From Gonatopus flavifemur (Eukaryota > Arthropoda > Insecta > Hymenoptera > Dryinidae): 64,000 nucleotides of DNA. This document shows, in pieces, positions 52,000-64,000 of the stretch. Position 1 is the first letter of the stretch. Each line of letters begins with the position of its first letter. Both the position numbers and the translations under genes were made by a program. The stretch spans positions 21,396,001-21,460,000 of the forward strand of contig JAFFJZ010000006.1 of the NCBI GenBank assembly GCA_018340375.1, read 5' to 3'. The notes under the pieces are model-generated. The model was not told the DNA's origin and searched no databases. It saw only the letters and a list, made by a program, of their open reading frames with translations.

Positions 52000-52899
52000 T
52001 GAAAACTCCAAATGATTTTTCAATTATATTTAATACGATCGAATTAGGTAGAATTTCGATTTATCTTGAAATATTATACGGCATAAAGATGAATTTGAAT
52101 GGATTTGAGGGGACACCAGCGGCACCTGACAATGCAATCCAAGTCGCTCTAATCGCTCTGTACAGACAATCTCCATTGATCGAAGGAGACCTGTACAGAG
52201 CGATATTTTGATTTCATTCTTTCGTTTTTGAGGAATTTTTCAGAATAGTTTTGGTTGTGTCCTTTTCTAATCAATGCTTCTGGTTGCATCTTCAGGGATC
52301 GCTGGTATATCACTGCGTAACCACATATTTTCTCATCGTTTTATTTAGTTGATGAACATTTGTAAAGTGAGTGAAAATATACGAGGGTTTCAGTGCATAA
52401 ATAAACCAAATAATTTCTGCAATGTGTGTGTGTGTTGAAATTATGGTTCTAAAAAATATGCGAAAAGGCGTTTTTTTTTTTCTTTTAATTTATTCATTTA
52501 GTAACGGAATATTAATTTTCTACATGTTCAATTTGAAACCTGGTTAAAACAAACCGATAGAATCTGCCCAAAGAGAACCTGAAGCTTCAGCGAACGGTCA
52601 AATTAGATTTGTATAAATTGGGTCGAACAGGGTGGATAGGGGGAATCGTTTTTCCCGAATCCCAGGGCAATTCCAGGATCTCCAGGATAGAAATGTGAAT
52701 TTTCCAGGACATTTATGATTAAAAAAATGCATAAAGATTATTCAATAAATTATGTATGTCCTGATGTATCGACATTTGCTCCAACTCGTTCAGCACATAT
52801 TTATTGGGTTTCTCAGAGAAAATAAACATATTTAAAAATAGATAGGTACACTGTAAAAAATGTTCGGTTACTGGAAAATGTCAAGGAATTGAGGATGTG
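52000..52899. other. Upstream flank of the carrier gene
   Basis: No gene seen. A short hairpin with CGCTCTGTACAG words lies at about 52140-52205. AT-rich otherwise. Confidence 0.35.
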
Positions 52900-53660
52900 G
52901 AGGTTCCATAGGTGAAAAACTGATTTTCCGGGAGAAAACAGTTTTTCATACATCCCTTCTTCTCAAATCCTAATTTGATGCCCGTGTAAATACATTCGAT
53001 TGTCATCGCCGCTTTTTCCGACTTCAAAGTTTTGAGAAATTTCAAGAAATTCTGTGTGAAGAATACGAAAAACTGTACTGTCCATCAATCAAATCCATCG
53101 TATTTCCGCATATCTACCTCTCAAATACCTATCCGATTACCGCGTAAATTGATGCTACTACAATCACTTTTCCTTTACAGTATAATCTATCGGGGAATGT
53201 CGGAAAATTGAGAATGAGAAGGTTCCACGAGTATGCAATATCATAAAAAACTATGATTTTCCACGAAAACATCGTTTTTCAGGAATTGCTGCTCCTGGAA
53301 ACTCAATCCAATCACCGCGTGAAGTGATTCTATTGTTATCGATTTTCCGTCAGACTTTGAACTCTCCAGAAATGTGGCAGAATTTGGACTCGGAACGTTC
53401 CATAGGTTTTCAAACTTCGAAAAACTGAGATTGCCGTTGATATTCTTCGTTTTTACGCATATCTATCCCTTAAATCACAATCAGATCACCACGAAAATCG
53501 ATTTTGCAGCTACCACTTCTCCTCCAGACTTTCGGAAAATGTCAAAAAATTCATACTCAACAGGTTCCACGGGTATACAAAATTTGAACAACTGTAATTG
53601 TTGTCGCATATGTCTTTCACTCTCGAATTTCAAATTTGGCGTAAATTGATGCCAACGCTA
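52900..53660. repeat. Degenerate ~170-bp tandem array
   Basis: GGTTCCA-YRGGT-type words recur near 52908, 53222, 53395 and 53563, and ATCACCGCG-type words near 53140, 53313 and 53488, a spacing of about 165-175 bp. Monomers are strongly diverged. Confidence 0.6.
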
Positions 53661-53724
53661 TCACATCTCCTTTATATTATAAATTATCGGAAAAAGTTCA
53701 AAAATCTTGATTCATCCTGTTACA

Positions 53725-53880
53725 AAAATCCAGCTGGGATTCCACGTGGATTCCAGATCCGACATTCACCTACGTTGCCAGCTGAGAATCCCAACTGGAT
53801 TCCCTGTGGGATTTCCAATTCCAACTGATATTCCACGTTAGAGTTGGAATTCTAGCTGGGATTCCACCTGGGAATAAATT
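53725..53880. repeat. Short GGGATTCCAC-type tandem repeat
   Basis: CAGCTGGGATTCCAC and GTGGATTCC / GGAATCC words repeat in both orientations over about 150 bp. Confidence 0.5.
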
Positions 53881-53924
53881 TAGTAAAGTCTTGGTCCTGC
53901 ATTCCAGAGACAGATACATTGACC

Positions 53925-56056
53925 CATTAAGTCCGGGAAATTCAGGATTTCAACTGTAATTTTAAACGTTGCAAATGATATATAAATCATTAAAAACTCA
54001 TGGCAAAAATACCTCGCCTACTATTTTCGAGGTTGCTCTTTCGGTTGCTGAGGTCAAAATTACCTTCAGATGGCGCTGAAATACCAATATGGCCGATTTA
54101 AAATAAAAAGTCGACAAAAAATTGGAGGATATTTGACTTTGTGATTTTTTCACGGGTTGAAAATGCACTCAAAATTATTCAAAACATCAACCAAGGGTGC
54201 ACAAAATATCGCAACTTTACGATAGAATTTTTTCCCAGACTTGAAAGAGACCTAATCTCTCTCAATTTACCGAATATTCACCAACATAACTCGCAATTCT
54301 GGGAATCTAGAGAAAATTGACAGAAGATATAATTTTATTCGTTCAGTATTCTTTAAGAGAAGTACCCGGAGGTTTTTGAGGTCGCTGACTACGAATCAAA
54401 CATCAGATTTTCAAAATTCAAAATTACGGATCCAAGATGGCGGACGAAAAGTCAGAAAAAGCCTCGGAAATGGATGAAAATCGGTATGCTTAGGTTTTTG
54501 AGGTTCCTGATTATGGATCCATTATCAGATTTTCAAAATTCAAGATAGCGGACCTAAGATGGTGGATGAAAAGTCAAAAAAAGCCTCGAAAATGGATTGA
54601 AATCGATCCACCGAGGTTTTTGAGGTCGCTGATTACGAATTCAGCATTAGATTTCCAGAATTCAAGATGGCGGACCCAAGATGGTGGACGAAAATTCGAG
54701 AAGACTCTCGAAGATGGAGGAAAATCGGTATACTGGGGTTCTTGAGGTCACTGACAACGAATCCAGCATCAGATTTCCAAAATCCAAGATGGCGGATTCA
54801 ATATGCCATACTGAAATTCATAAAATGCTTCCAAATCACAAGAAAATGTGTATACGAGGAGATTTTTGGGGTCGCGGTGTAATTAGACTGGTGACACGTG
54901 ATGAAAATATTAGAAGTGAATATCAGTTATTATTAGGGTAATTGAATTTGACATTATCATCAAGTGAATCGGAGAAAATAAAGACGAAGTTTATCGCATG
55001 AAGAACTGAGTTATTGTAGAACTTACAAGAATATAAACTTGCTACGTAGTTTGACTTGGGAAACGTGCACATGGAATAATTAACGGACGGAAACAACCAA
55101 TTTTCTTGCGGAAACTTCACGTATAAACATCATTGCATGATTTCGAGTGATGTCATGAATTTCGGTATGCCATATTGAATCCGCCATCTTGAATTTTGAA
55201 CATCTGATGCTGGATTCGTGGTCAGTGGCCTCAAAAACCCCAGTATACCGATTTTCATCCATCTTCGAGAGTTTTCTCGAATTTTCGTCCACCATCTTGG
55301 GCCCGCCATCTTGAATTCTGGAAATCTAATGCTGAATTCGTAATCAGCGACCTCAAAAACCTCGTTGGATCGATTTCAATCCATTTTCGAGGCTTTTTTT
55401 GACTTTTCATCCACCATCTTAGGTCCGCTATCTTGAATTTTGAAAATCTGATAATGGATCCGTAATCAGGAACCTCAAAAACCTAAGCATACCGATTTTC
55501 ATCCATTTCCGAGGCTTTTTCTGACTTTTCGTCCACAATCTTGGATCCGTCATTTTGAATTTTGAAAATCTGATGTTTGATTTGTAGTCAGCGACCTCAA
55601 AAACCTCCGGGTACTTCTCTTGAAGAATACTGAACGAATAAAATTATATGTTCTGTCAATTTTCTCTAGATTCCCAGAATTGCGAGTTATGTTGGTGAAT
55701 ATATGGTAAATTGAGAGAGATTAGGTCTCTTTCAAGTCTGGGAAAAAATTCTATCATAAAGTTGCGATATTTTGTGCCCCCTTGGTTGATGTTTTGAATA
55801 ATTTTGAGTGCATTTTCAACCCGTGAAAAAATCACAAAGTCAAATATCCTCCAATTTTTTGTCGACTTTTTATTTTAAATCGGCCATATCGATATTCCAG
55901 CGCCATCTGAAGGTAATTTTGACCTCGGTAACCGAAATCGCAACCTCGAAAATAGTAGGTAAGGTATTTTTGCCATGAGTTTTGAATAATTTATATATCA
56001 TTTGCAACGTTTAAAATTACAGTTGAAATCCTGCATTTCCCGGATTTAATGGGTTA
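53925..56056. repeat. 2.1-kb palindrome with internal ~121-bp tandem units
   Basis: Outer ends CCCATTAAGTCCGGGAAATT and CCCGGATTTAATGGGTTAAG are inverted, and the arms (about 53925-54830 and 55140-56056) mirror each other along their length, for example ATATGGCCGATTTAAAATAA / TTATTTTAAATCGGCCATAT. The unpaired centre (about 54830-55140) is AT-rich. Inside each arm, four units of about 121 bp (left arm near 54371, 54493, 54614, 54736) repeat GGTTTTTGAGGTCGCTGA ... CAAGATGGCGGA. Open frames on both strands (for example 54681-54941 and 55080-55295, with matching peptides) follow from the symmetry. No transposase recognised. Confidence 0.9.
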
Positions 56057-56079
56057 AGAAAAATTGTGCGTGGAAATTT

Positions 56080-56890
56080 TTAGAAATATTCAGAGGAATT
56101 TAGAAAGATTCAGAGTAACTCAGAGAGACTCACAGGAATTCAGGGAGATTCAGTAAAATTTTTGGTTCAGGATTTCAAAAGTATTCAGGGAATGTCAGAG
56201 ACTTACAGAGACAAGTGAATTAGGGAAAATATGTGCGTAGAGCTTCTCAGGAATATTCAGAAGAATTTGGAAAGGTTCAGCGTAATTCAGAGAAATTCAG
56301 AGAGAAATTAATTCAGCTAATTTTTTGGTTCAGGATTTCAGAGGTATTCAGGGGTGTCAGAGACTCACAGAGACAGGTGACTGAGGAAAAATTGTGCGTG
56401 GGCTTTTTCAGAAGAATTCAGAGAGATTCAGAGGAATTTAGAGAGATCCGGGGGGGGGGGGGTCTGGGAAATTCAGAGAGGAATGAATGCAGTACAATTC
56501 TTGGTCCTGCATTTCAGAGGCTTTCTGGAAGTTCCAGAGACTTCCAGAGGAAGATAAATCAAGAAAAATTGTGCGTAGAATTTCTTAGAAATATTCAGAG
56601 GAATTTAGAAAGATTCGGAGTAATTTAGAGAGATTCAGAGGAATTCAGAGGAATTCAGAAGAAGCTTTGAAATCTGAATACATTAAATTCCCGGAGATTC
56701 AGAGGAATTCAGAGAGATTCAGAGAAAGTTGAAGAATTCAGAACGTATCACTATTGGAAAAGTCTCTAACTCCCTCTGAATTACTCTTGAATTATTCTGG
56801 AATTACTCTGAATCTCTCTGAAATTTGTCCCAAAATATAGAGAGATTCAGAGAAATTCAGAGAGATTTCAGAGAGATTCAGAGAGATTTT
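56080..56890. repeat. TTCAGAGA minisatellite
   Basis: About 800 bp of imperfect 10-12 bp units (GATTCAGAGA, GAATTCAGAG) with a run of G at about 56449-56461. The ORF at 56233-56628 is a translation of the repeat. Confidence 0.8.
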
Positions 56891-56904
56891 TTTCACCAGG
56901 GCTA

Positions 56905-57121
56905 CATGAGAAAAAAAAGATTAGTTGAAACAACTAGTTGACTTGTAAGCGCATATGGACCCATTTGTTTTCGTTTGAACAACAATTTTATTCGTTGATT
57001 TGACTAATTTAAAAAACTGGTTGAATCAATAAAAAAATTGGTTATTCTAACGAAAAAAATAGGTCCATATGCGCTTACAGGTTAAATAGTTATTCCAACT
57101 AATCTTTTGTTTCCGAGTGTA
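56905..57121. repeat. Foldback element
   Basis: Arms AAAAGATTAGTTGAAACAAC / TATTCCAACTAATCTTTTG and GTAAGCGCATATGGACC / GGTCCATATGCGCTTAC. Confidence 0.85.
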
Positions 57122-57129
57122 GCTGTTAT

Positions 57130-57895
57130 TGCATCAAAGTTTTAAATAAATAAAATACTGATCAAATCCAATTAAAAACTATTCTATTGGTGCCATTCGG
57201 AATTTTCATTGATTATAAAATACTGATTGAAACCAATTTGACAATATTTCATTGGTATTCATCGGAATTTTTGTTCGTAATAGAATACCCATTGAAACCC
57301 ATTGACAAATATTTTATTGGTATCAATCCGAATTTTCATTATTAAGAAAATACCCATTGAATCCCATTGGCAAATATTTTATTGGTATCAATCGGAGTCT
57401 TTATTATTCATAAGATACCGATTGAATCCAATAGAAAAACATTTTTGTCATCAGATTCAATCAGATATTTTTGACCAGGATATGTTTGGCAATATGCCCC
57501 TTCGGAGCAGCGTATTAGGATAGCTTAGAGGTTGAGAAGACAGGTCTTACACCTACCTAGGTAGATCGGTGATAGTTCGAATCCCCTCCAGGTAGGGATA
57601 AATTCCCCAGGTCATATGCGGAGATAGAAGTGTTGGCAAATTCTCAATTGGACCCAGTTAGAATATAATTCATGTACATCAATCAGAACTTTGATTGATA
57701 ATAAAATACCCATTGAATGACATAAAAGAATATTTTATTGGTATCAATTGGAGTTTTGATTGATCATAAAATACCGATTGAATCCAATAGAAAAACATTT
57801 GATTGGTCTCAATGGGAAATTTCCGATGCAGAAACTCAATTCATTCCGATAGAATTTTTTTTCATCGGATTCAATCAGATGTTTTAACCAGGGAT
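57130..57895. repeat. ~62-bp tandem array interrupted by a SINE candidate
   Basis: Units with TTATTGGTATCAATCGGA and AAAATACCSATTGAA-type words recur at about 61-66 bp spacing (57188, 57249, 57315, 57379, then 57737 and 57800). The array ends at CCAGG, as in family D. Confidence 0.7.
57512..57650 (+). mobile_element. tRNA-like SINE candidate with Pol III A and B boxes
   Basis: An A-box-like TAGCTTAGAGG at 57521-57531 and a B box GTTCGAATCCC at 57574-57584 are spaced like an internal Pol III promoter. A cloverleaf is not convincing: the anticodon loop lacks the expected T33. A tRNA-derived SINE is therefore more likely than a tRNA gene. It sits inside a ~62-bp tandem array that resumes on the other side. 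Confidence 0.5.
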
Positions 57896-59681
57896 TTCAA
57901 AGAAAATTGGGTTCCCGCCAAAAACAACGGATACTCTGGAAATATTGTTCAAACGCAAAGAAAATATCAACAATACAATAGCATTTTTCTTTTCATGTCC
58001 AAGGAAATAAATCAATGAACTTTTTCCGATCATCGAGGGGCATTGACTGATCGACGTGCATATGATATATGATATTTCGAATGTAAAAAACACAAATTAC
58101 TAGATATACAAGGATATCTTTCGGGATATCAGATTGTACCAATTAACGTCACTTCCGCACATTGATTTTCCAGGGATGGATTTAAAACACGAATAAAAAT
58201 GAACTTCGTTCGAAAGCTTGTATTATTTAGAGTTATATAATCACTGCGACACGTGGGAAAACTTGATTGTTTATTTTGTAAACGTATGTATACTTCGGGG
58301 ACAATTATTTTTTCAAATAATACAAAATCGCTTACGTTTTTTTAGGTGTCTCTTCTGAAATTGAGGTCATCTTGGCGATGAGGGATATCTATCTTCCATT
58401 AATATTCATACAAAACTAAGATTTTATGCTTCTCTACGAGTGTATGATACAGCACGTCTCATATTCACGTTAAACAATCGGCGCTTCACTGATGAAATAT
58501 TATCTCTGAATTCCGAAATCATAGAAGTGTAAATCATGTCGTCATCGTCGAGTGTGCTGTATATGTTCATACGTTTCGGAGCTTCTACTCCCGCCTCTGA
58601 GCTTAGGAAAATCCGATACGATTGGTCGAGTTTTAAACAGAGAAGTGGTAAGATTCATCAAAGGAGTCCAAGATGAAAGGTTCTTTCATTCTTTGTGTAG
58701 AATTCTCGCGAAAAATCATCTGAACTCCGGTGAAAACCTTCCTGGATGGCGAAGGAATTCTAAAACATCTCATAATGAGTACAATGTATGCTTAAAAGCC
58801 CTGCTTTCACTCGGGATTTGTCTGGTCTTTAAAACAGGATATTCATAAATAACTCTTTTAGAATTCTCATGCCATCTGGATACCTTAAACTTTTCAGAGA
58901 CTTTTCATTCTTTCACCGAGGAAGTCAGAATATTGAGTGGTTTTTTGAATGAATGAAATTTAATACGTCGAAACTTGGAAACTTTGATCATCTGAAAAAC
59001 AATCGTATTGAATATTTTAGCAGGGTAATAAATATCTACTTATTTCGTGTGTTGTTTTGATTTGACATAAACGAATGAAGTTTGTTTCGTTCGCTACTTT
59101 ACCGACCCTAAACTTCAACCGTACGGTGAGTGGATATTTGATTCATTTCATGTCATAATCCACAATTAAATTCTTGATAAAAATTGAATTTTAACCAACT
59201 CAACCTTCGAAGAATGAAGAATGATCCACGTGATCTGAAAATTTCAAAGTTGAACATCAAACGGTGTTCTCGAAACGAGGAACTCCACCCCCTGCACCTG
59301 TGAAGCACCTTCACGGATGGTAAAGAATTCACAAAGAATTCATAATAATCGTTACAAATGTTGATATGTTCTAGAACACCGAGTCGGAGAAGAAGAAGAA
59401 TTTCTGGAACAGCCTTCCCCCAAATAAAAACACACATACATAGCACATCGTTTGAAGTTTCCACACTTTTAGCGCCAAAGTGTCCACATTGGGTACTAAA
59501 ATATTGAATTGCTTTTAATTGTGGTCTAACAAATTTCCCAAGAACGAAATTCCACAGTTCTTTTGGACCACAGAGAAGATGATGTTTGCGTAGTTTTTGT
59601 TAATTGTGGTGTCTCTCCGAAAATAATTAGGCGTGGATTTATTTTGGAAGCTTTGTATAGAACAGAAACAAATAAACAATC
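57896..59681. other. Upstream flank of Csp
   Basis: No gene supported. A stretch at 59145-59275 resembles the interior of the TIR element at 40636-40867. The frames at 58552-58848 and 59153-59464 have no recognisable motif. Confidence 0.4.
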
Positions 59682-62600
59682 ATGGACAAGAGAAAGATGT
59701 CGTAAGTATTCGATTGATGCATACGGTAGCCGAGAGAACACCTGAGAGAATATAAAGGAGTGTGCATTGCTGATTCATCAATCATCTTGTAACATAAGCT
59801 TCGTTATTGTCAAACAAACTTGGAATTTTTATTATGTCGAAAGTATTTGAACCTTGAAAAAACTCGATGAACGATCGACGAGGTCGATGAGACTTAGGTT
59901 AGTTTCCTTGTGATGTAAAAAAGAAAACTCGACCGGCTCTCGATCGCCGAAGAGAATAAGGAAAAAAATATCTATTTCCAGTTTGATCAATTCTTGGAAT
60001 GCTTTGTTCGTACTTCTGAGTTTCCGTATTGAATTTACGTGATCGAAATACGTTTGTTCATCACATTTCAGTTTAGGTTAGCCTCGTTGTCAGATTCATG
60101 GATCGCTTTTTCTAGGATTTCATTAAAACTTATTCAAATTCTACTGGAAGAATGAGTTTTTGTACTTTCGATCGTTGCTTCTTCGAAAGGAATACTTTGG
60201 ATAAAAAAAAGTATGCAAAGGTCGTTGGGAAGAGGAATGAATAAAGTCTGATATTTATGTTCAAATTTTTATTATTATTTTATGTGAATCCAAAACTCAT
60301 GTTTCCCTGTGGAAATATTCTGTTCGGTTTCAGTCAAATTTTATTGAGATACAGATTTTTTGGTATTTCAATACATGAAATAATGAAAATAATATTTATA
60401 ACATTCAGAGTCGAGAGTGACCGAAGCTGGCACTTTGAAAGACTATTCCAAATTTTGGGGTCTTCTCGACCACAATATTTCATTGTTTTTTTATTTCAGA
60501 GCCTCGGTGTTGCAAACGCTCTTAACCATTTTTATATAATCATGAAACACAACATTGAAAATTGATTTTGAAATCTAATATTCGAGATGACAATATACTT
60601 TCTTAAATTTTGAAAATTTACATGGATTCTATCGATAGGAAATAAATTATAACCACAAATGAGGAGATGTTCAGAAATTTTGTGCAATCAATGAGACATA
60701 AGATTATTTTTGTCCCCTTATCAGTACAGATAAACAAGAATTTGATGATTCAATTCATAAAAATCTTTGGAGGGACAAAACATGTTACTCAATCTCTCAG
60801 ATCTAAGAGAAAGAAAAAAACATGATCTCAATTCGATGCGTATAACGTTTATTTGCGTTATATTCTCTCGCATACACATTTGAGTGTTTTTCAGTGTTAT
60901 TTAAACTGAACTCTAAGAGAAGAATATTCTTCTAAAGATCTAAAGATCAAATGTATGTTCGATATCATTTTCAAATGCCAATTCCCAGTCATAATTTTCA
61001 AGAACGTTATCATCCGTTCTGCCCATTCTTCAAGGTCATTTTTATTCACCAAACAGATGACAAATCGATCGATTCTTTTCAAGGAACAAGAAATTACAAT
61101 AAATTACAATTAATTCCTGTGGATTTATAAATCGAAAATCGGCTAATTAGGTTATGAATTTTGCATCCGTTTTACTCAAACCTGGAATTTAGATATCATC
61201 TTGGTTTTCTTGTTGCAGCACAGCGGGGGATTCCCTATATCAAATATTGGAAATTTCAAAAACTGCCACGCCTGAAGAAATCAAGAAAACATATAGAAAA
61301 CTAGCTCTCAAATATCATCCTGACAAAAATCCAAATAATCCAGAAGCGGCGGAAAAGGTAATTTTGTATAAAGGTATTTTATATTGATTTTTGTCATAAG
61401 TGGTCATCCTTGTGGGAGAAGTAATAATCGAATACAGCGTACTTTGATTCGTTATTTATTATTGAAATTGATGAATACGTGGGAGGAAGTATAATAGACG
61501 TCAAAAGCTATTTATCAAAGGAAGAGGAAAAGGAAGTTTTGTTTTGTATAGAAAAGAAGAAGTATCCTCTCGAAGGTAACCATATTTGAATACCGTATAA
61601 GCTGATGTTGAAAGTAGGTTTCGATCGTCGTGCGTGACCAAGGTTAGTCGGTAAAATAGATAGGAATCAAAGTTTCCTCTGTAAAGCTTTAAAATAAAAT
61701 ATGTTTATCAATATAAGAAGATCATTTTTATGACTCGACAAAATTGAAATTCATAGTTTATAGATAAAAATCAAGTACGATTTTCAAATGGTTGCAATTG
61801 CGTACTTATTACGATAATAAACCTCTATCGACGGGATCGTTCAAGAAGCTTCATCGCTCATTACCGTCGAACTATTTGACTTATGAATCATCGGAATTAA
61901 TAGTCTTATTCGTTCGCTGACAAATTAATGTATAAAATTATCGTGAAGTAGGTAGGCGGATTCCAGGGGCTTCCTTTTTTGTTCTCTTTGAATATCAAGT
62001 TTCTACGTCTCCAATATTCACTTTGTGAATATTTTTAAAACAGAGATCGTTTGTAATAAAAATATTCTTTGTATTTCAGTTCAAAGAAATCAACCGAGCC
62101 CATGCGATTTTAACGGATTTGGCGAAACGTAACATCTACGATAATTACGGTTCTCTTGGACTTTACGTGGCCGAACAGTTCGGCGAAGAGAACGTCAATA
62201 CATATTTCGTTGTCACTTCCGGATGGTGTAAGGTAAGAAGATCACCAGATTCGAAACTCAGAACTCCAAATCGCAATGAAAATGTATGATTTTTAGGCAA
62301 TCTTCGTCATCTGCGGTCTGATAAGCGCTTGTTATTGTTGCTGCTGTTGTTGTTGCTGCTGTAACTTCTGTTGCGGCAAATGTAAACCGCTTCCACCGGA
62401 GGATAGCGGCGCGTACCATAACCTACAGGTACGATATTTTCCACAATTATCTTTATGTATTGCTAAACGAGCAATAAAGTCAATTACTACTACTATTATT
62501 ATTTTCCACATTACGCTACGTTGAAATACTGAAAATGCATTGAATGAAGTTTGAGTTATGGAGATAATAATTGATCAATCGAAACAAACAAAAGGTAGAA

Positions 62601-62770
62601 AATTCAACTGTTTATTGATATAAGCAGATACTTCTTACGTAACGACTAACGTTTGTTCTTTTTTTCTTTTTACATTTACAATATCAATGTGACATCGTTG
62701 TATGGAAAGGAGCATGCTTCGGAGTTTTAATCGCTTACCTTTTCAGAGCGTGACCAAAAATTCGTTGTAA
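59682..62770 (+). CDS. Csp: Cysteine string protein (DnaJ-family synaptic vesicle co-chaperone)
   Basis: Exons: 59682-59701, 61219-61357, 62080-62232, 62297-62428, 62747-62770; total 155 codons plus TAA. The 20-nt first exon encodes MDKRKMS, the typical N-terminus that carries the conserved phosphorylatable Ser region. The J domain (about residues 11-80) has the HPD motif at residues 40-42 (61316-61324) that stimulates Hsp70 ATPase. After the linker ([20 protein letters not shown]) comes the palmitoylated cysteine string [18 protein letters not shown] (residues 116-133, 13 cysteines), which anchors the protein to synaptic vesicles. The final short exon gives SVTKNSL then stop. Known fly proteins are longer (recalled), so this may be one of several C-terminal isoforms, with further exons beyond the window possible. 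An AATAAA at 62473-62478 in the last intron could end another isoform. Confidence 0.94.
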
Positions 62771-64000
62771 AACAAAGAAGAATCGAATCGAATCTAAGAA
62801 ATTGAAATTGTTGAATTCAGTGATAGAAGCTGTATTGAATATTTTCAATTTCGTTCAATGTTTTCAGATGTGTTGAGTGAAACCAGTATTTCTTTTCATT
62901 AGATCACCTTTGTTGAAGGGTCGTCAGAAAAATCTCAAGATGTAAATGATAAGTTATGATATCATTCTTTCTTGAACACCCGTGCACGCACGAATACACG
63001 TGAAATTTGAAATCTCATTCGAGTCTTTGTTGTGCGACACGACAATCGAAACCCACATGAAAATAATGAAAATATGGGATAACGAGAAAAGTAACAAAGC
63101 GAGTAAGTGAAGAAATCTTGGACTTGTCGATGCATACACGCAACCACGGTATAAGAACAACCATTTCTCAACTTGAAGATTCCATTTTTAATGTCTACTT
63201 CCTCTGTCACTAGTTTTTTTTTTCTCTGAGATTCGTGTATTCTTTCCTGATAATTCATATTTCAAGTTGACAGTACGTAATTGGAAATGTTCATTCTTTC
63301 TTTTTCTATAAGAACTGCATGTTTTGTCGAGTTAATTGCTTGTTGTAAGAATTAAGAATATACCGTATTCGATATGATCATCATCGATCATCAATTTGAG
63401 TACCATTATTCATCATCTTATGCATTTCTTTTTTTCTTCTCTTATTCTTATTCTCTCGTCAAAGTGATGTTGGATTCGATTGAACGGATTACGAACGATT
63501 TCTGTAACTTTTCAAACCCTAATGTATACAAATTTCGAACTTTGTGGAAGAGTTATCGTGGAGGACAACAAATATCTTTGTTTTATAAATTTCTAGGTGG
63601 GTTTACGAGTACTTAAATTTTTCAATGTTCTTGAAGTTTGAATCGAATCGAAATTTGAAACTCACAAAATCTTTATTTTTATAACGTACTGCAAGATTTT
63701 TGGTCTCCGAACAGCTGAATATTGTGTTATTATTCGAGCAATAATTCGTTTCAATAAACGATTCAAACTTCATCCACATAATTTTTTAGAATAGTCTCGA
63801 GATCTGTCGAGTCAAGTATCTTTCTGTACTTGAAATTTGTCGAGTTTTTGTCGGTTTCATTAGGAAAAATTCCATGATTCGAGTAAAGTATGATTTGAAA
63901 AACTCACTCTACTCGCACCCCGCCTATAAATTTCCCATATTTTCTACACATTTTTGTTATTTCTCTCTTCACTCGAATTCTATGTTGAGTCTATTTTGGA
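62771..64000. other. Downstream of the last recognised Csp exon
   Basis: AT-rich. A family C foldback lies at about 63625-63775 (TTGAAGTTTGAATCGA ... AACGATTCAAACTTCA). Further Csp exons could lie beyond the window. No other gene seen. Confidence 0.4.

Noticed and set aside
54681..55295. Similar peptides on both strands (54681-54941 + and 55080-55295 -) suggesting a duplicated gene
   Set aside because: They are the two arms of the 2.1-kb palindrome read outward; there is no domain and the frames track the repeat units.
57512..57650. Functional tRNA gene
   Set aside because: A and B boxes are present, but acceptor and anticodon stems do not form convincingly and the anticodon loop lacks T33.
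58552..58848. 98-aa ORF upstream of Csp as a gene
   Set aside because: No recognisable domain; isolated in AT-rich DNA and of a length expected occasionally by chance.

Overview
The window is a piece of an insect nuclear genome. It is AT-rich, with spliced genes that use GT-AG introns, long introns, and very many short palindromic repeats. The protein sequences fit a hymenopteran best, but that placement is inferred from resemblance to known bee and wasp proteins and not from a search. No bacterial-style operons, CRISPR arrays, rRNA genes or clear canonical tRNA genes were seen.

Five protein-coding genes could be assembled by following splice sites and reading frame. In order: (1) a CDR2/CDR2L/centrocortin-like coiled-coil gene on the + strand (19870-36116, 7 coding exons, 833 aa), with a candidate alternative last exon and its own poly(A) site inside intron 6; (2) an F-box/leucine-rich-repeat gene on the - strand (37124-38722, 3 exons), with a one-base frameshift in a homopolymer; (3) Mediator subunit MED1 on the + strand (41782-48371, 9 exons, 1752 aa); (4) a mitochondrial carrier of the SLC25A34/35 group on the - strand (50458-51999, 5 exons, 308 aa); (5) cysteine string protein, Csp/DNAJC5, on the + strand (59682-62770, 5 exons, 155 aa). 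Neighbours alternate in strand: 1/2 and 3/4 are tail to tail, 2/3 and 4/5 are head to head. The genes are unrelated housekeeping or cell-biology genes (centrosome or cytoplasm, ubiquitin ligase adaptor, transcription, mitochondrion, synaptic chaperone), so no shared pathway is implied.

Region by region: 1-19.8 kb holds no host gene that I can support. It holds one decayed hAT transposase (about 9.4-10.5 kb) and a dense set of foldback or MITE-like elements, several nested inside each other. 19.9-36.1 kb is the CDR2-like gene; its 8.2-kb intron 2 is mostly foldback elements. 38.8-41.1 kb, between the divergent F-box and MED1 genes, is a packed run of palindromes. 52-59 kb, between the divergent carrier and Csp genes, is almost entirely repeat: a degenerate ~170-bp tandem array, a ~2.1-kb palindrome whose arms carry ~121-bp tandem units containing AAGATGGCGGA words, a TTCAGAGA minisatellite, and a ~62-bp tandem array interrupted by a tRNA-like SINE candidate.

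The observations most worth following are the intronic-polyadenylation isoform of the CDR2-like gene, the 2.1-kb palindrome with its YY1/Pho-like motif array, the three-deep nested foldbacks, a MED1 intron composed largely of a palindrome, and the shared CACGGAG-type ends that link several otherwise different foldback elements.
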